Made by a program: the position numbers and the translations under genes. From an uncultured Lachnospiraceae bacterium (GTDB lineage Bacteria > Bacillota > Clostridia > Lachnospirales > Lachnospiraceae), in contig CAJTQG010000027.1 in assembly GCA_910578605.1 (NCBI GenBank), positions 1-37,998 of the forward strand: DNA of 37,998 nt. The letters run 5' to 3'. Within the stretch, counting starts at the first letter, position 1, and each line of letters opens with the position of its first letter. Shown one piece after another: positions 1 to 7,242 of this stretch. Under the pieces are notes generated by a model. That model was not told the origin of the DNA and did no database searches. It saw only the letters and a list, made by a program, of their open reading frames with translations.

Positions 1-270
1 GTTTATAAATACATACAAGGACGTAGATTGACTTTAGCAGCCCAAAAACTTGTGGAAACAGAACAGTCTATTGTTGAAATTGCTTATGAAGCACATTATG
101 ATTCGCAGCAAGCTTTTACATTGGCTTTTAAACAATTTTATGGATGTACGCCTAAAATTTATCGGAAAAATGGTGTGTTCTATCCTAAACAATCGAAGAT
201 AAGTATGATGAGTTCGGTTGGTGGATATAGATTTATGAATTATTTTGCAGGAGGTAAATTGGTAGCATGA
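1..270 (+). CDS. AraC-family transcriptional regulator, C-terminal HTH part (5' end outside window)
   Basis: The reading frame is open from the first base, so the gene starts before the window; only about 89 C-terminal codons are seen. They hold the second half of an AraC/XylS DNA-binding domain: 'QGRRLTLAAQKLVETEQSI' leads into the last helix-turn-helix, followed by the signature-like stretch 'YDSQQAFTLAFKQFYGCTP'. Family members bind DNA as activators of nearby genes, often with an effector domain on one side. The stop codon overlaps the start of the ClpP gene (ATGA at 267-270), so the two are almost certainly co-translated. The natural target may be this same operon. The effector cannot be judged without the upstream sequence. 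Confidence 0.85.
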   Translation, partial: VYKYIQGRRLTLAAQKLVETEQSIVEIAYEAHYDSQQAFTLAFKQFYGCTPKIYRKNGVFYPKQSKISMMSSVGGYRFMNYFAGGKLVA

Positions 271-857
271 GTACAATTCCCTATGTTATTGAACAAACAA
301 GCCGAGGCGAACGAAGTTATGATATTTTTTCAAGGTTATTGTCTAACAGAATTGTTTTTTTGGGAGAAGAAGTAAGTGATGTTTCAGCAAGATTAATTAT
401 TGCACAAATGCTATTTTTAGAAGCACAAGACCCAGAAAAAGACATTCAGTTATATATAAATAGTCCAGGCGGTTCTGTTTCGGCGGGCTTTGCCATTTAT
501 GATACAATGCAGTATATCAAATGTGATGTTTCTACAATATGTATAGGACTTGCTGCCAGTTTTGGAGCTTTTTTATTGGCAGGAGGTGCAAAAGGAAAAC
601 GTATTGCTTTGCCCAATGCGGAAATTATGATACATCAGCCGGCTATTCATGGCAACGGAATTCAAGGACAGGCAACTGATATAAAAATTACATCTGACCA
701 CATACAAAAAAGCAAAAAACGTCTCAATACTATTTTAGCTGATAATACGGGTAAAAGTATTGATGAGGTCGCTATTGCTACAGAACGTGATAATTATATG
801 ACGGCAAAAGAAGCAATGAATTTTGGGCTGATTGATAAAATTATCCATAGGCGTTGA
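267..857 (+). CDS. clpP: ClpP-family ATP-dependent protease proteolytic subunit (probable accessory paralogue)
   Basis: A 196-residue full-length ClpP-like serine peptidase, which in this family forms a tetradecameric barrel fed by ClpX/ClpC-type unfoldases. The triad can be read: Ser98 in 'GLAASFGAFLL', His123 in 'MIHQP' and Asp175 in 'ERDNYMTA'. The N-terminal 'IPYVIEQTSRGERSYDI' is the usual axial-loop region. Two features differ from the housekeeping enzyme: Phe follows the nucleophile where Met is usual, and the segment after His123 ('AIHGNGIQGQATD') is three residues longer than in B. subtilis ClpP, close to the ring-ring interface. No Clp ATPase is next to it. The 4-nt overlap with the AraC gene (GGAGG at 250-254 serves as a ribosome site) and the adjoining transposon debris suggest an accessory, possibly acquired, ClpP rather than the core copy. 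Confidence 0.9.
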   Translation: MSTIPYVIEQTSRGERSYDIFSRLLSNRIVFLGEEVSDVSARLIIAQMLFLEAQDPEKDIQLYINSPGGSVSAGFAIYDTMQYIKCDVSTICIGLAASFGAFLLAGGAKGKRIALPNAEIMIHQPAIHGNGIQGQATDIKITSDHIQKSKKRLNTILADNTGKSIDEVAIATERDNYMTAKEAMNFGLIDKIIHRR

Positions 858-930
858 CTGTTATACTGAAAAGATAATTTGGATTTAAAGTAAAAAATCC
901 TAATCAATATCATTACAAAGGTGAAAACAT

Positions 931-1040
931 AAAGTCGGTAAGCAGGCACAGGAACCCTTTGAAAGGCTAATTGAGGGCATGAAACAGGCACAGGGCATAA
1001 CAAATGCCTAAAAGAAGAAAATGCCTTAGAATGGACATGG
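931..1040 (+). pseudogene. TnpV-like transposon protein, C-terminal remnant with frameshift
   Basis: Two short frames join into one recognisable tail. Frame one (931-1011) reads 'KQAQEPFERLIEGMKQAQGI' and then hits TAA; a second frame (1008-1040) continues 'LKEENALEWTW'. Together they resemble the C-terminal part of TnpV, a small protein carried by Clostridial mobilisable transposons, typically ending with a 'GVTEQLKAEN..W' motif. There is no start codon or N-terminal part. The fragment runs directly into the IS3 orfA start at 1037, so it was probably truncated by that insertion or by a deletion next to it. The identification rests on memory of the family motif. Confidence 0.4.
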
Positions 1041-1315
1041 CGAAAAATCAAAAATCTTATACTCCAGAATTTAAACAGCAGATTGTGGAGCTGTATAATA
1101 CCGGAGGAACCTCGTATCCACAACTGGAACGTGAATATGGCGTAAATCGAAGTGCTATTAGCGGCTGGGTAAAGCAGCTTTCCCCCATTAAGGTATCCGA
1201 GGAGGAAACGGTCACCATCAAGGAATATAAGGCTCTCCAGAAAGAAATCCAGCGCCTTAAGGTCGAAAATGAAACACTAAAAAAAGCAACCGCCATATTC
1301 GCTAAAGTACAATAG
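1037..1315 (+). CDS. IS3-family transposase OrfA (helix-turn-helix)
   Basis: A 92-residue protein starting 'MAKNQKSYTPEFKQQIVELY', the standard IS3 OrfA opening. The HTH reads 'YPQLEREYGVNRSAISGWVK' and is followed by a leucine-zipper-like helix ('ALQKEIQRLKVENETLKKA') that in this family mediates multimerisation with OrfAB. An in-frame ATG at 1004 would add 11 residues, but that stretch belongs to the TnpV remnant, so ATG 1037 is preferred. No ribosome binding site stands before it, which agrees with loss of the true left end. With orfB destroyed the protein could at most act as a repressor or trans-acting helper for related copies. Confidence 0.8.
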   Translation: MAKNQKSYTPEFKQQIVELYNTGGTSYPQLEREYGVNRSAISGWVKQLSPIKVSEEETVTIKEYKALQKEIQRLKVENETLKKATAIFAKVQ

Positions 1316-1790
1316 CCGAGATTGTGTCTCTTATCCAGAACAACTTAACCGATTATTCTGTGTCACAACTTTGCAGTGCTTTGAAATTCCCAAGAAGCGC
1401 CTATTACAAGGCTCTCTGGTTTGTGTACCTTCAAACAGGCGGCAGGAGTACGAAGAGTTTTGCCGGAAAGTGAAACAGGTATATGAGGATTCAAAGAAAA
1501 GGTATGGAGCTGTCAAAATATGCTGCATACTCTATGACAGCGGAACTGACAGTTAAAGCGGTAGAGAATGCCTGCCTGCATGTCAGGGATACAAAGGGGC
1601 TCATCCTGCACAGAGACCTTGGAAGCCAGTCTACGAGCCAGGCATTTGAAAAATACCTGGACAGCAACAAAAATCCGGCATTCTTTCCGCCGTAAGGGGA
1701 ATCCCTAGGATAACGCCTGTATTGAGTCGTTCCATTCTGTGCTGAAAAAGGAAGAAGTATACCTTCATACTTATTTCCTTTTTTTTGTAC
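1311..1790 (+). pseudogene. IS3-family transposase OrfB, disrupted
   Basis: Pieces of one OrfB are spread over different frames. From 1311 'IAEIVSLIQNNLTDYSVSQL' runs to 'SAYYKAL'; an apparent CT duplication near 1410 shifts the frame to 'NRRQEYEEFCRKVKQVYEDS' and 'KKRYGAVKICCILYDSGT'. At about 1527-1543 the sequence jumps to the late part of the catalytic domain, 'SMTAELTVKAVENACL', skipping the middle with the first DDE aspartate region. It goes on with 'GLILHRDLGSQSTSQAFEKY', then a frame change and 'RKGNP*DNACIESFHSVL', where TAG replaces the usual Tyr codon. The catalytic Glu of 'IESFH' is present, but the protein cannot be made. Confidence 0.8.
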
Positions 1791-1805
1791 TTATGAAGGA
1801 AATAA
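1771..1805. terminator. T-rich hairpin after the IS remnant
   Basis: Perfect 10-bp arms TTATTTCCTT (1771-1780) and AAGGAAATAA (1796-1805) enclose a loop that starts with six T. A competing pairing exists between CCTTCATA (1762-1769) and TATGAAGG (1792-1799). It could act as a weak terminator or be debris of the IS end. Confidence 0.35.
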
Positions 1806-1881
1806 CTGTAGATAAAAGAATAAAATTAATAAGAAAAGATGTATTGGAAGAGGCTTGTTAGGTTAGAAGGGAGTGGATATT

Positions 1882-2069
1882 TTGAGAAATGAATTAGATG
1901 AGAAGCTGCAGTTAGAGTTTCCATGGCTTAAGCGGTCTGACCTTGAGAAGAAAAAACATATGAGTTCGTAGAAGGATATAATCATTATGAGAAATATTGG
2001 TTCGGTGAGGTAAATGATGGCTGGCATCAATTCCTTTTATTAATAAGATGCTTTGTTGTATCATTTTAA
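1882..2069 (+). pseudogene. Decayed small hypothetical gene
   Basis: A possible TTG start at 1882 with GGGAG about 9 nt upstream opens 'LRNELDEKLQLEFPWLKRSD' and stops at 1971. Shifting frame near 1955 restores an open frame 'YEFVEGYNHYEKYWFGEVND' followed by 'GWHQFLL', ending at 2069. The two halves look like one small protein broken by a frameshift. I do not recognise the family; the 'L..KFP.L......GDGW' style recalls small phage or accessory-genome proteins, but this is only an impression. Confidence 0.3.
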
Positions 2070-2098
2070 GATATTTGCTAAAAATATATTTTTCTCAC

Positions 2099-2127
2099 CG
2101 TTGGGGCTCGTATTTTGTCGTTGGGGC
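2099..2127. repeat. Two 9-bp direct repeats CGTTGGGGC, 20 bp apart
   Basis: CGTTGGGGC occurs at 2099-2107 and 2119-2127, G-rich words in otherwise very AT-rich DNA. Spaced repeats like this occur at the ends of some insertion sequences (IS21-type multiple terminal repeats), so it could be a leftover transposon end. No second end was found in the window. Confidence 0.4.
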
Positions 2128-2129
2128 AC

Positions 2130-2998
2130 AGCCTATTGAAAAAGTAAAATAAACTCTATATATTTAGATGCAAGTTAATAAACCGATAAGTGAATTTCTT
2201 GAAAGGGGAGTATTCAAGATAAAGAGTAAAAATATAAAGGTTGTTGACTTAACGTAATCAGGGAGGAGTGTGAAAAACATGTTTAGGAAATACATTGTCT
2301 GTATTGGTGATTTTGATAGAAGGGAAAATGAAGGGAAAAGAAGCCAGCAGAAAAATGTGTTTCCTAATTTAAGAAAAATCAAATTTCAGCAAAGGCTCCC
2401 TGAATATGGGCAGCCTTGTTTTATGGGAATATATAGAGTAGGTATTTATTTGGCAGCAGCACTGTAAGCTTTGGCTTTCTTGTCGTCTGATTCCATGTTT
2501 TCTGTTTTTTTGTAGTATCATTTTCATGATTACTAGTAGCATCTGCAGAACCTGTAGAATCAATGTTTCAAGAAGGAGGGCAAGGACATCATGTAATTTA
2601 TCTTTTAGACCTGCTAAGTCTATTGACAAAGTAGAAGAATAACAATATATTTATAAGAAAGAGCGTTGTCACCTTCTCCTTCTATGTTCAAAGAGAATGC
2701 TTGTTTTATTATAAGGGCTCTTTTTGTCAACAGAAAGTCTCCAGTCATCAGAGGCATTATATCTAGCGGCAGTCTGTGAGGGAAAGAGAAGGATGTCATT
2801 AATAAAATCTAATGGTAGATAGCAATTAGCTCCTCTTAGGACAAGTGATTTTGACAATTTAATTATAGTATCAGGAGTTGGTTGTTATTATAAGTTTAGC
2901 AGCGATAAAGAAGTATACTATGTCTCTTAAACCCGCATAAATAATCAATGTGCGTGGCATCGCTTATGGCTAAAAATTAAAATTAGGAGGTTGCAAAA
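2130..2998. other. Gene-poor stretch, no supported gene
   Basis: Short ORFs on both strands (for instance 2270-2467 plus, 2369-2629 minus, 2669-2857 minus) lack ribosome binding sites and recognisable protein motifs, and their composition looks like decayed DNA. The last 20 bases carry the strong AGGAGG site (2985-2990) of the next gene. I see no RNA gene here. Confidence 0.5.
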
Positions 2999-5356
2999 TT
3001 GAAAAAACGAATTATTTCCATTGCGTTAGCGCTGTGCCTATGTATTTCATCCCAGTCAGTGGCATACGCATGGCAGGAAGTCCCTTTGCAGCAAGAGGAT
3101 GTTTTTACAGAAGATTCTGAATATGAACTGGTTAATCGAGAAAGTGCCATTCCTTCCCCCACGGAAGTCTATGAGTCCATGATCGCTCTGAAGGATCGGG
3201 ATGAGTATAAGGAGGGAACGCCTTGGACTAACGATGAGCCTTATTCGGACTCCAAAGGTTATTACCATTGGAAGGGAGGAACCATTGATGGGAAAAATAT
3301 CAGCGCTGTGGGCTGTGTAGCTTTTGCTTTTATACTCAGTGATGAGGCATTTGGCAGCTTGCCGGCTAGGATGTATGCAGCAGGTGAGTTTACTTTTGAG
3401 GATATAAAAGTCGGAGATATACTGCGGGTAAACAATGATGTCCATACCGTGATTGTGTTGGAGGTCAACGATGCAGGTGTGGTTCTTGCTGAAGGCAACA
3501 TCAGCACTGGAGATCACCAAGGTAAGATTCACTGGGGACGGGCAATATCTAAAGAAGAGGTGATGAGCAACACCAGCCATTATATTACCCGCTATCCAGA
3601 AGGCTATGTCCCGCCGGATGATCCCGACGCCAATGTATCAATTGCATCGGGCACTCTTGAGGGAGGTCTTACGTGGAATTTGACGAAGGTGGGGACACTG
3701 ACTATCTCGGGTGTGGGGGCTATGCCGGATTTTGTCAGTATGGATGAACAGCCGTGGAGAGATCACAGCAGTCAAATCCGTAAGGTTGTTATTGGTAACG
3801 GTGTTACTAGTATTGGTGCCTGTGCTTTTTGGAATTGTGGAGTTCTTAGTGTAGAAAGTTCTTCTAGTGTAACCACAATTGGCAACAGCGCTTTTCGAGG
3901 TTCCTCCATTATTTCCATAACCATTCCCTCCAATGTGAAAACGATCAGTGACAATGCTTTCCGCGGATGTCAAAATCTTAGTTTGGTAACGTTTTCCGAG
4001 GGAGTAGAAACAATTGGTCAAAATGCTTTTTCAGCCTGCACAAGTCTCACTTCTGTCGCCCTGCCAGCCAGCATTGGAGAGGTGGGGGATGCCGCATTTT
4101 TTCAATGCCAGGCATTGAAAAGTGTGACATTTGCTCCTGGAAGCAAGCAGGTAAAGTTAGGCGATAATATGTTTACACAATGTTACTATCTAATGAGTGT
4201 AACACTGCCCAAAAGTATAGACTGTATTGGTGAGGGTATGTTTCAGAATTGCTTGATGCTTTCTGGAGTGGAAATTCCTCAAGGCACAGAAAGTATAGGC
4301 GGGTCAGCATTTGCTTCCTGCTCTAGATTGACCACTGTCATAATTCCAGAAAGTGTGACTACAATAGGGATAGCTGCATTTGCATCTTGTGCCCTGACGG
4401 ATATATACTTTACAGGAACCGAGGCACAGTGGAGCAGCATAAATAAATTAGGTGATACGTCATCAGCAGTCTCCAAGGTGACTATACATTATAACTACAC
4501 TCCCCCTGACGGGCCAGATTCTGGTGACAATAATGGTGACAACGATAACAATGATAATGATAACAATAATAACAATGATGACAATTCAGGAAATGTCAAT
4601 TACATTTCCAATGCAACTATAACATTGGATAAAACGAACTACACTTATGATGGAAAAGCCAAGACTCCGTCAGTAATCGTAAAGCTGGATGGTAAAACCT
4701 TAGTTTTAAATACAGACTATACTGTTTCTTATAGTAACAATATAAATATAGGAACGGCTAAGGTAACTATTATAGGCAAGGGAAATTATACTGGCAGCAA
4801 GACTACCAGCTTTATCATTACGAAAGCAGCAGTTCAGGAGCCAACGATTTCCATTACTTGCAATAAAACAGTGTATAAGGTTGTATACGGCGCAAAACCA
4901 TTTACAATCAATGCATCATCTAAAAGTAAGATGACTTTTACAAGCTCTAAGCCGAAGATTGTCAGTGTGAATAAGAATACTGGAAAAGTAACCATCAAAG
5001 ATACCGGGGTTGCCGCCATAACCATCAAGGCAGGAAAAATATCTAAGAAGGTGATGGTCAAGGTAAGTCCGAAAAAGCAATCTGTAAAAGCAGTAAATAC
5101 AGTGAAGGGCAAAAAGCTCACCTTGAAATGGGCAAAGGATAAAATGGTATCGGGGTATCAGGTTCAAATATGCACAAACAAGAAATTTAAGAAAGATGTG
5201 AAATCCAAGACTTTGTCCAAGAATTCTTACAAGTTCACAAAGTTGAAAACAGGCAAGAAATATTATGTAAGGGTGCGCAGTTATAAGAAAGCTGGCAAAG
5301 AAACTTTGTATGGCACATGGAGTAAATTGAAATTGAGCAAAAAGATTAAGAAGTAA
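2999..5356 (+). CDS. Secreted multidomain protein: Cys/His peptidase-like domain, BspA-type LRRs, MBG-like, Big2 and Fn3-like domains
   Basis: 785 residues, TTG start with AGGAGG at 2985-2990 (8-nt spacer). Residues 1-25 are a signal peptide ('KKRIISIALALCLCISSQSV'). About 60-200 form an NlpC/P60- or CHAP-like fold candidate, with Cys106 in 'VGCVAFAF' and His149 in 'NDVHTVIVLEV'. From about 214 to 490 lie LRR_5 (BspA-like) repeats of the 'IGACAFWNC', 'IGNSAFRGS', 'ISDNAFRGC' type. Residues 500-530 are an Asp/Asn-rich linker. Then come a 'YDGKAKTPSVIV' MBG-like domain (about 535-607), a Big2-like Ig domain (614-694, 'KPKIVSVNKNTGKVTI') and a lysine-rich Fn3-like end (698-785). No LPXTG or transmembrane anchor is present, so the basic tail may hold it to the wall. 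The Cys/His domain could be an amidase or peptidase; the substrate is unknown. A terminator follows at 5418. Confidence 0.85.
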   Translation: MKKRIISIALALCLCISSQSVAYAWQEVPLQQEDVFTEDSEYELVNRESAIPSPTEVYESMIALKDRDEYKEGTPWTNDEPYSDSKGYYHWKGGTIDGKNISAVGCVAFAFILSDEAFGSLPARMYAAGEFTFEDIKVGDILRVNNDVHTVIVLEVNDAGVVLAEGNISTGDHQGKIHWGRAISKEEVMSNTSHYITRYPEGYVPPDDPDANVSIASGTLEGGLTWNLTKVGTLTISGVGAMPDFVSMDEQPWRDHSSQIRKVVIGNGVTSIGACAFWNCGVLSVESSSSVTTIGNSAFRGSSIISITIPSNVKTISDNAFRGCQNLSLVTFSEGVETIGQNAFSACTSLTSVALPASIGEVGDAAFFQCQALKSVTFAPGSKQVKLGDNMFTQCYYLMSVTLPKSIDCIGEGMFQNCLMLSGVEIPQGTESIGGSAFASCSRLTTVIIPESVTTIGIAAFASCALTDIYFTGTEAQWSSINKLGDTSSAVSKVTIHYNYTPPDGPDSGDNNGDNDNNDNDNNNNNDDNSGNVNYISNATITLDKTNYTYDGKAKTPSVIVKLDGKTLVLNTDYTVSYSNNINIGTAKVTIIGKGNYTGSKTTSFIITKAAVQEPTISITCNKTVYKVVYGAKPFTINASSKSKMTFTSSKPKIVSVNKNTGKVTIKDTGVAAITIKAGKISKKVMVKVSPKKQSVKAVNTVKGKKLTLKWAKDKMVSGYQVQICTNKKFKKDVKSKTLSKNSYKFTKLKTGKKYYVRVRSYKKAGKETLYGTWSKLKLSKKIKK

Positions 5357-5417
5357 ACGCTGGGGTATCATATAGTAGTGGATATCTATATTCCTTATTA
5401 TGGGAATACCATTTTGG

Positions 5418-5460
5418 AAGGATGACCGTCTGGCTTGTAATGCTTGGCGGTTGTCCTTTT
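5418..5460 (+). terminator. Rho-independent terminator of the secreted LRR protein gene
   Basis: Arms AAGGATGACCG (5418-5428) and CGGTTGTCCTT (5448-5458) pair along 11 bp including two tandem G-U wobbles, and a T-rich stretch follows. It sits 62 nt after the stop codon. Confidence 0.75.
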
Positions 5461-5581
5461 GTATATTATCGGCAAAATAGTTTCTTTGCCGGTTTTTGGC
5501 GGATATCCGTATGTTATTGCCAGGTTTGGATAGTTTTATGTATGTATCATGTCTGTAAGGAAATGTTCAAGAAAGAAATGG

Positions 5582-5651
5582 CAGTACATTATGTACTGTT
5601 ATTTAGGTTCATACACCTAAATTATTGTCAATCAAATCTCCTATGGATTTG
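5582..5651. repeat. Three consecutive perfect hairpins
   Basis: CAGTACAT/ATGTACTG (5582-5598, 1-nt loop), ATTTAGGT/ACCTAAAT (5601-5622, 6-nt loop) and CAAATC/GATTTG (5633-5651) follow each other almost without gaps. There is no gene on either side within 120 nt. They may be REP-like debris or a small structured RNA. Confidence 0.5.
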
Positions 5652-5996
5652 GGAATGATATTTACAGACAGGGCAGTTTTTCCCTACAGGCCAAGAGGAG
5701 GTAAAAGCTATGATATGTAACCGTGCACCATTTGTCATTGTAATATAATTCCAATGTTATAGACAGCCGCAGTAAAAATCGGCGACAATGTTATTGATGA
5801 GGTGTTTGCTGCCGTTTCTGCGCCAATCGGCGATACCTTTTGGGAAAAATGGTGATAGCTTGATAAGCAGGGATTTTTTCCATGCTCATGTGTGGGAAAC
5901 ATTAGAGGCATTAGACTTTCAGTTTTGATATCATTTTTGTATGTAGAATAGACATAAATGAGCACAAAATGTCAGGATTTTTTACGAATAAAGCAA
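5652..5996. other. Intergenic stretch, no supported gene
   Basis: A short forward frame reads 'AAVKIGDNVIDEVFAAVSAP' around 5766-5825 but has no start or ribosome site, and a 9-bp word AATCGGCGA is repeated at 5776-5784 and 5825-5833. It may be gene debris. Nothing else stands out. Confidence 0.4.
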
Positions 5997-6010
5997 TAAA
6001 ATACATATAT

Positions 6011-6094
6011 AGATGATTGCGAAGCTTTTCAATTTAGGTTTTGAATTGTAAATTATACACAATCATGAATTTTTTAAGGAGTTTTGCAAATGTC
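6011..6094. repeat. Palindromic dispersed repeat, copy A (MITE-like)
   Basis: An 84-nt unit with imperfect inverted ends: AGATGATTGCGAAGCT at the left, and GGAGTTTTGCAAATGTCT (6078-6095) as its counterpart at the right. It is bracketed by a perfect 14-bp direct repeat, TAAAATACATATAT, at 5997-6010 and 6095-6108, as expected from a target-site duplication. It ends only about 16 nt before the GGAGG of the next gene. The right half closely matches copy C (21494-21568), and copy B is at 26473-26555. Confidence 0.65.
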
Positions 6095-6123
6095 TAAAAT
6101 ACATATATGAAAGGAGGTATAGC

Positions 6124-6963
6124 ATGAGATGGGTAGAGTTAATAAATAAGGCAATAGAATATATGGAGACGCACTTGACAGAGGAAATACATTGTGAAGA
6201 TGTTTCTAGATATGTTCATATTTCATCCTTTCATTTTCAAAGAATGTTCAACCTTTTAACAGGAATGACGGTTGGAGAATATATTAGAAAAAGAAGATTG
6301 TCCTTAGCCGGTGAAGAATTAACAAGGCAAAATGCAAAAGTTACTGATATTGCATTTAAGTATGCATATCATTCACCGGAAAGCTTTACGAAAGCATTTA
6401 CTAGATTTCATGGGCTCACTCCGAGCCAGGTCAAAAAGGGAAATGATTTGAAATCCTTTAACAAGCTTGTTATTAAAATATCAGTGGAAGGTGGTACTAT
6501 GATGGATTATCGTATTGAGAAGAAAGAAGAGTTCCGTTTGCTTGTATATGCTAAGATGTTTACAGAAGAAAGCAGCGAAAAAGGGATTCCCGCCTTTTGG
6601 GAAGAGTACTATAAAAATGAAGTATACAAAAAGGCACCGGGATACTTAGGTATTTGTGCACAGGAAAAAGATAATACACAGGAATTTATGTATGGAATAG
6701 GATGCGATGCAGATGATGTGAAAGAAATACCAGATGGCTTTCAGGTTATCAATATTCCAGCTTATACATGGGCTATTTTTAAATGTGTAGGACCAACGCC
6801 GGATGCCATTCAAAAGACTTGGGAAGATATTTATCGCCAATGGCTTCCAGGAGCAGAGTATGAATTAATACCAGATTATGATATTGAAAATTATTTGCAG
6901 GGAGATAATACTTCTAGTGATTATGTGAGCGAAATTTGGATTCCCGTAAAAGAAAAGATTTAA
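6124..6963 (+). CDS. AraC-family regulator with GyrI-like effector-binding domain
   Basis: 279 residues; ATG 6124 preceded by AAAGGAGG (6110-6117). An N-terminal AraC HTH domain (about 8-105; 'VSRYVHISSFHFQRMFNLLT' and 'YAYHSPESFTKAFTRFHGLT') is joined to a C-terminal GyrI-like/AraC_E_bind domain (about 125-279; ends 'SDYVSEIWIPVK'). This is the Rob/BmrR-like layout: a small molecule, often a drug-like compound, binds the C-terminal domain and changes DNA binding. 'IPAYTWAIFKCVGPTPDAIQ' is typical of the effector domain. No transporter adjoins it, so its target is unknown. The palindromic repeat copy A ends just upstream of its ribosome site and may influence its leader. Confidence 0.9.
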   Translation: MRWVELINKAIEYMETHLTEEIHCEDVSRYVHISSFHFQRMFNLLTGMTVGEYIRKRRLSLAGEELTRQNAKVTDIAFKYAYHSPESFTKAFTRFHGLTPSQVKKGNDLKSFNKLVIKISVEGGTMMDYRIEKKEEFRLLVYAKMFTEESSEKGIPAFWEEYYKNEVYKKAPGYLGICAQEKDNTQEFMYGIGCDADDVKEIPDGFQVINIPAYTWAIFKCVGPTPDAIQKTWEDIYRQWLPGAEYELIPDYDIENYLQGDNTSSDYVSEIWIPVKEKI

Positions 6964-6981
6964 ATATGCAGGCTTTCTTTT
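6948..6981 (+). terminator. Hairpin across the AraC-gene stop codon
   Basis: AAAAGAAAAG (6948-6957) pairs with CTTTCTTTT (6973-6981) with one bulged A. The TAA stop (6961-6963) lies in the loop and the descending arm is T-rich. Probably a terminator that begins inside the coding region. Confidence 0.45.
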
Positions 6982-7102
6982 GCTTAGATGTGGTATGATA
7001 AGGATTCTTGGGACAAACAGATAAAAAAGAAATATAATACTGACTGCCAATCTGTCAGAACCACAACGGGGGTGCAGCCAAAAAACAAAGTACAGTTAAA
7101 AT

Positions 7103-7138
7103 CAAAGACCGAAGGGCAAGATAGTCCTTCGGTCTTTG
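7103..7138. terminator. Strong intrinsic hairpin
   Basis: A perfect 13-bp stem, CAAAGACCGAAGG (7103-7115) with CCTTCGGTCTTTG (7126-7138), and a 10-nt loop. The T-run is short, so it may work as a terminator or as a processing/attenuation hairpin ahead of the HAD gene. Confidence 0.7.
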
Positions 7139-7242
7139 CCATACATTACAATTTCTTGATGATAAATACCAAAGAAGGTGGTATTATAGAGATATTATAG
7201 ATGAGAACATATTGTTTTAGAGAGTTTTATTTGGAGGAGCAA

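Larger units (their letters stand above)
1037..1790 (+). mobile_element. Degenerate IS3-family insertion sequence (orfA plus broken orfB)
   Basis: The order is orfA, then a slightly overlapping orfB, as in IS3-family elements that make OrfAB by frameshifting. orfA is intact but orfB has a frameshift, a large internal deletion and a stop. I could not find convincing terminal inverted repeats: the left side runs straight into a TnpV-like remnant, and on the right, orfB homology stops at about 1776 in a T-rich hairpin. The element therefore cannot move by itself. Confidence 0.8.

Noticed and set aside
2669..2857. 62-codon minus-strand ORF in the gene-poor stretch
   Set aside because: Reads like a plausible protein ('DFINDILLFPSQTAARYNAS') but starts with TTG without a ribosome site and has no recognisable family; left unannotated.
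3056..3580. 174-codon ORF on the minus strand inside the secreted LRR protein gene
   Set aside because: No ribosome site or known motif; it lies fully opposite a clear signal-peptide multidomain gene and is an antisense shadow.
5582..5651. CRISPR-like array
   Set aside because: The hairpins differ from each other and there are no regular spacers or identical direct repeats.
5422..5658. 78-codon plus-strand ORF
   Set aside because: Starts inside the terminator stem and crosses three hairpins; no ribosome site.
6988..7200. 70-codon plus-strand ORF after the AraC gene
   Set aside because: It spans the 13-bp hairpin at 7103-7138 and has no ribosome site or similarity.
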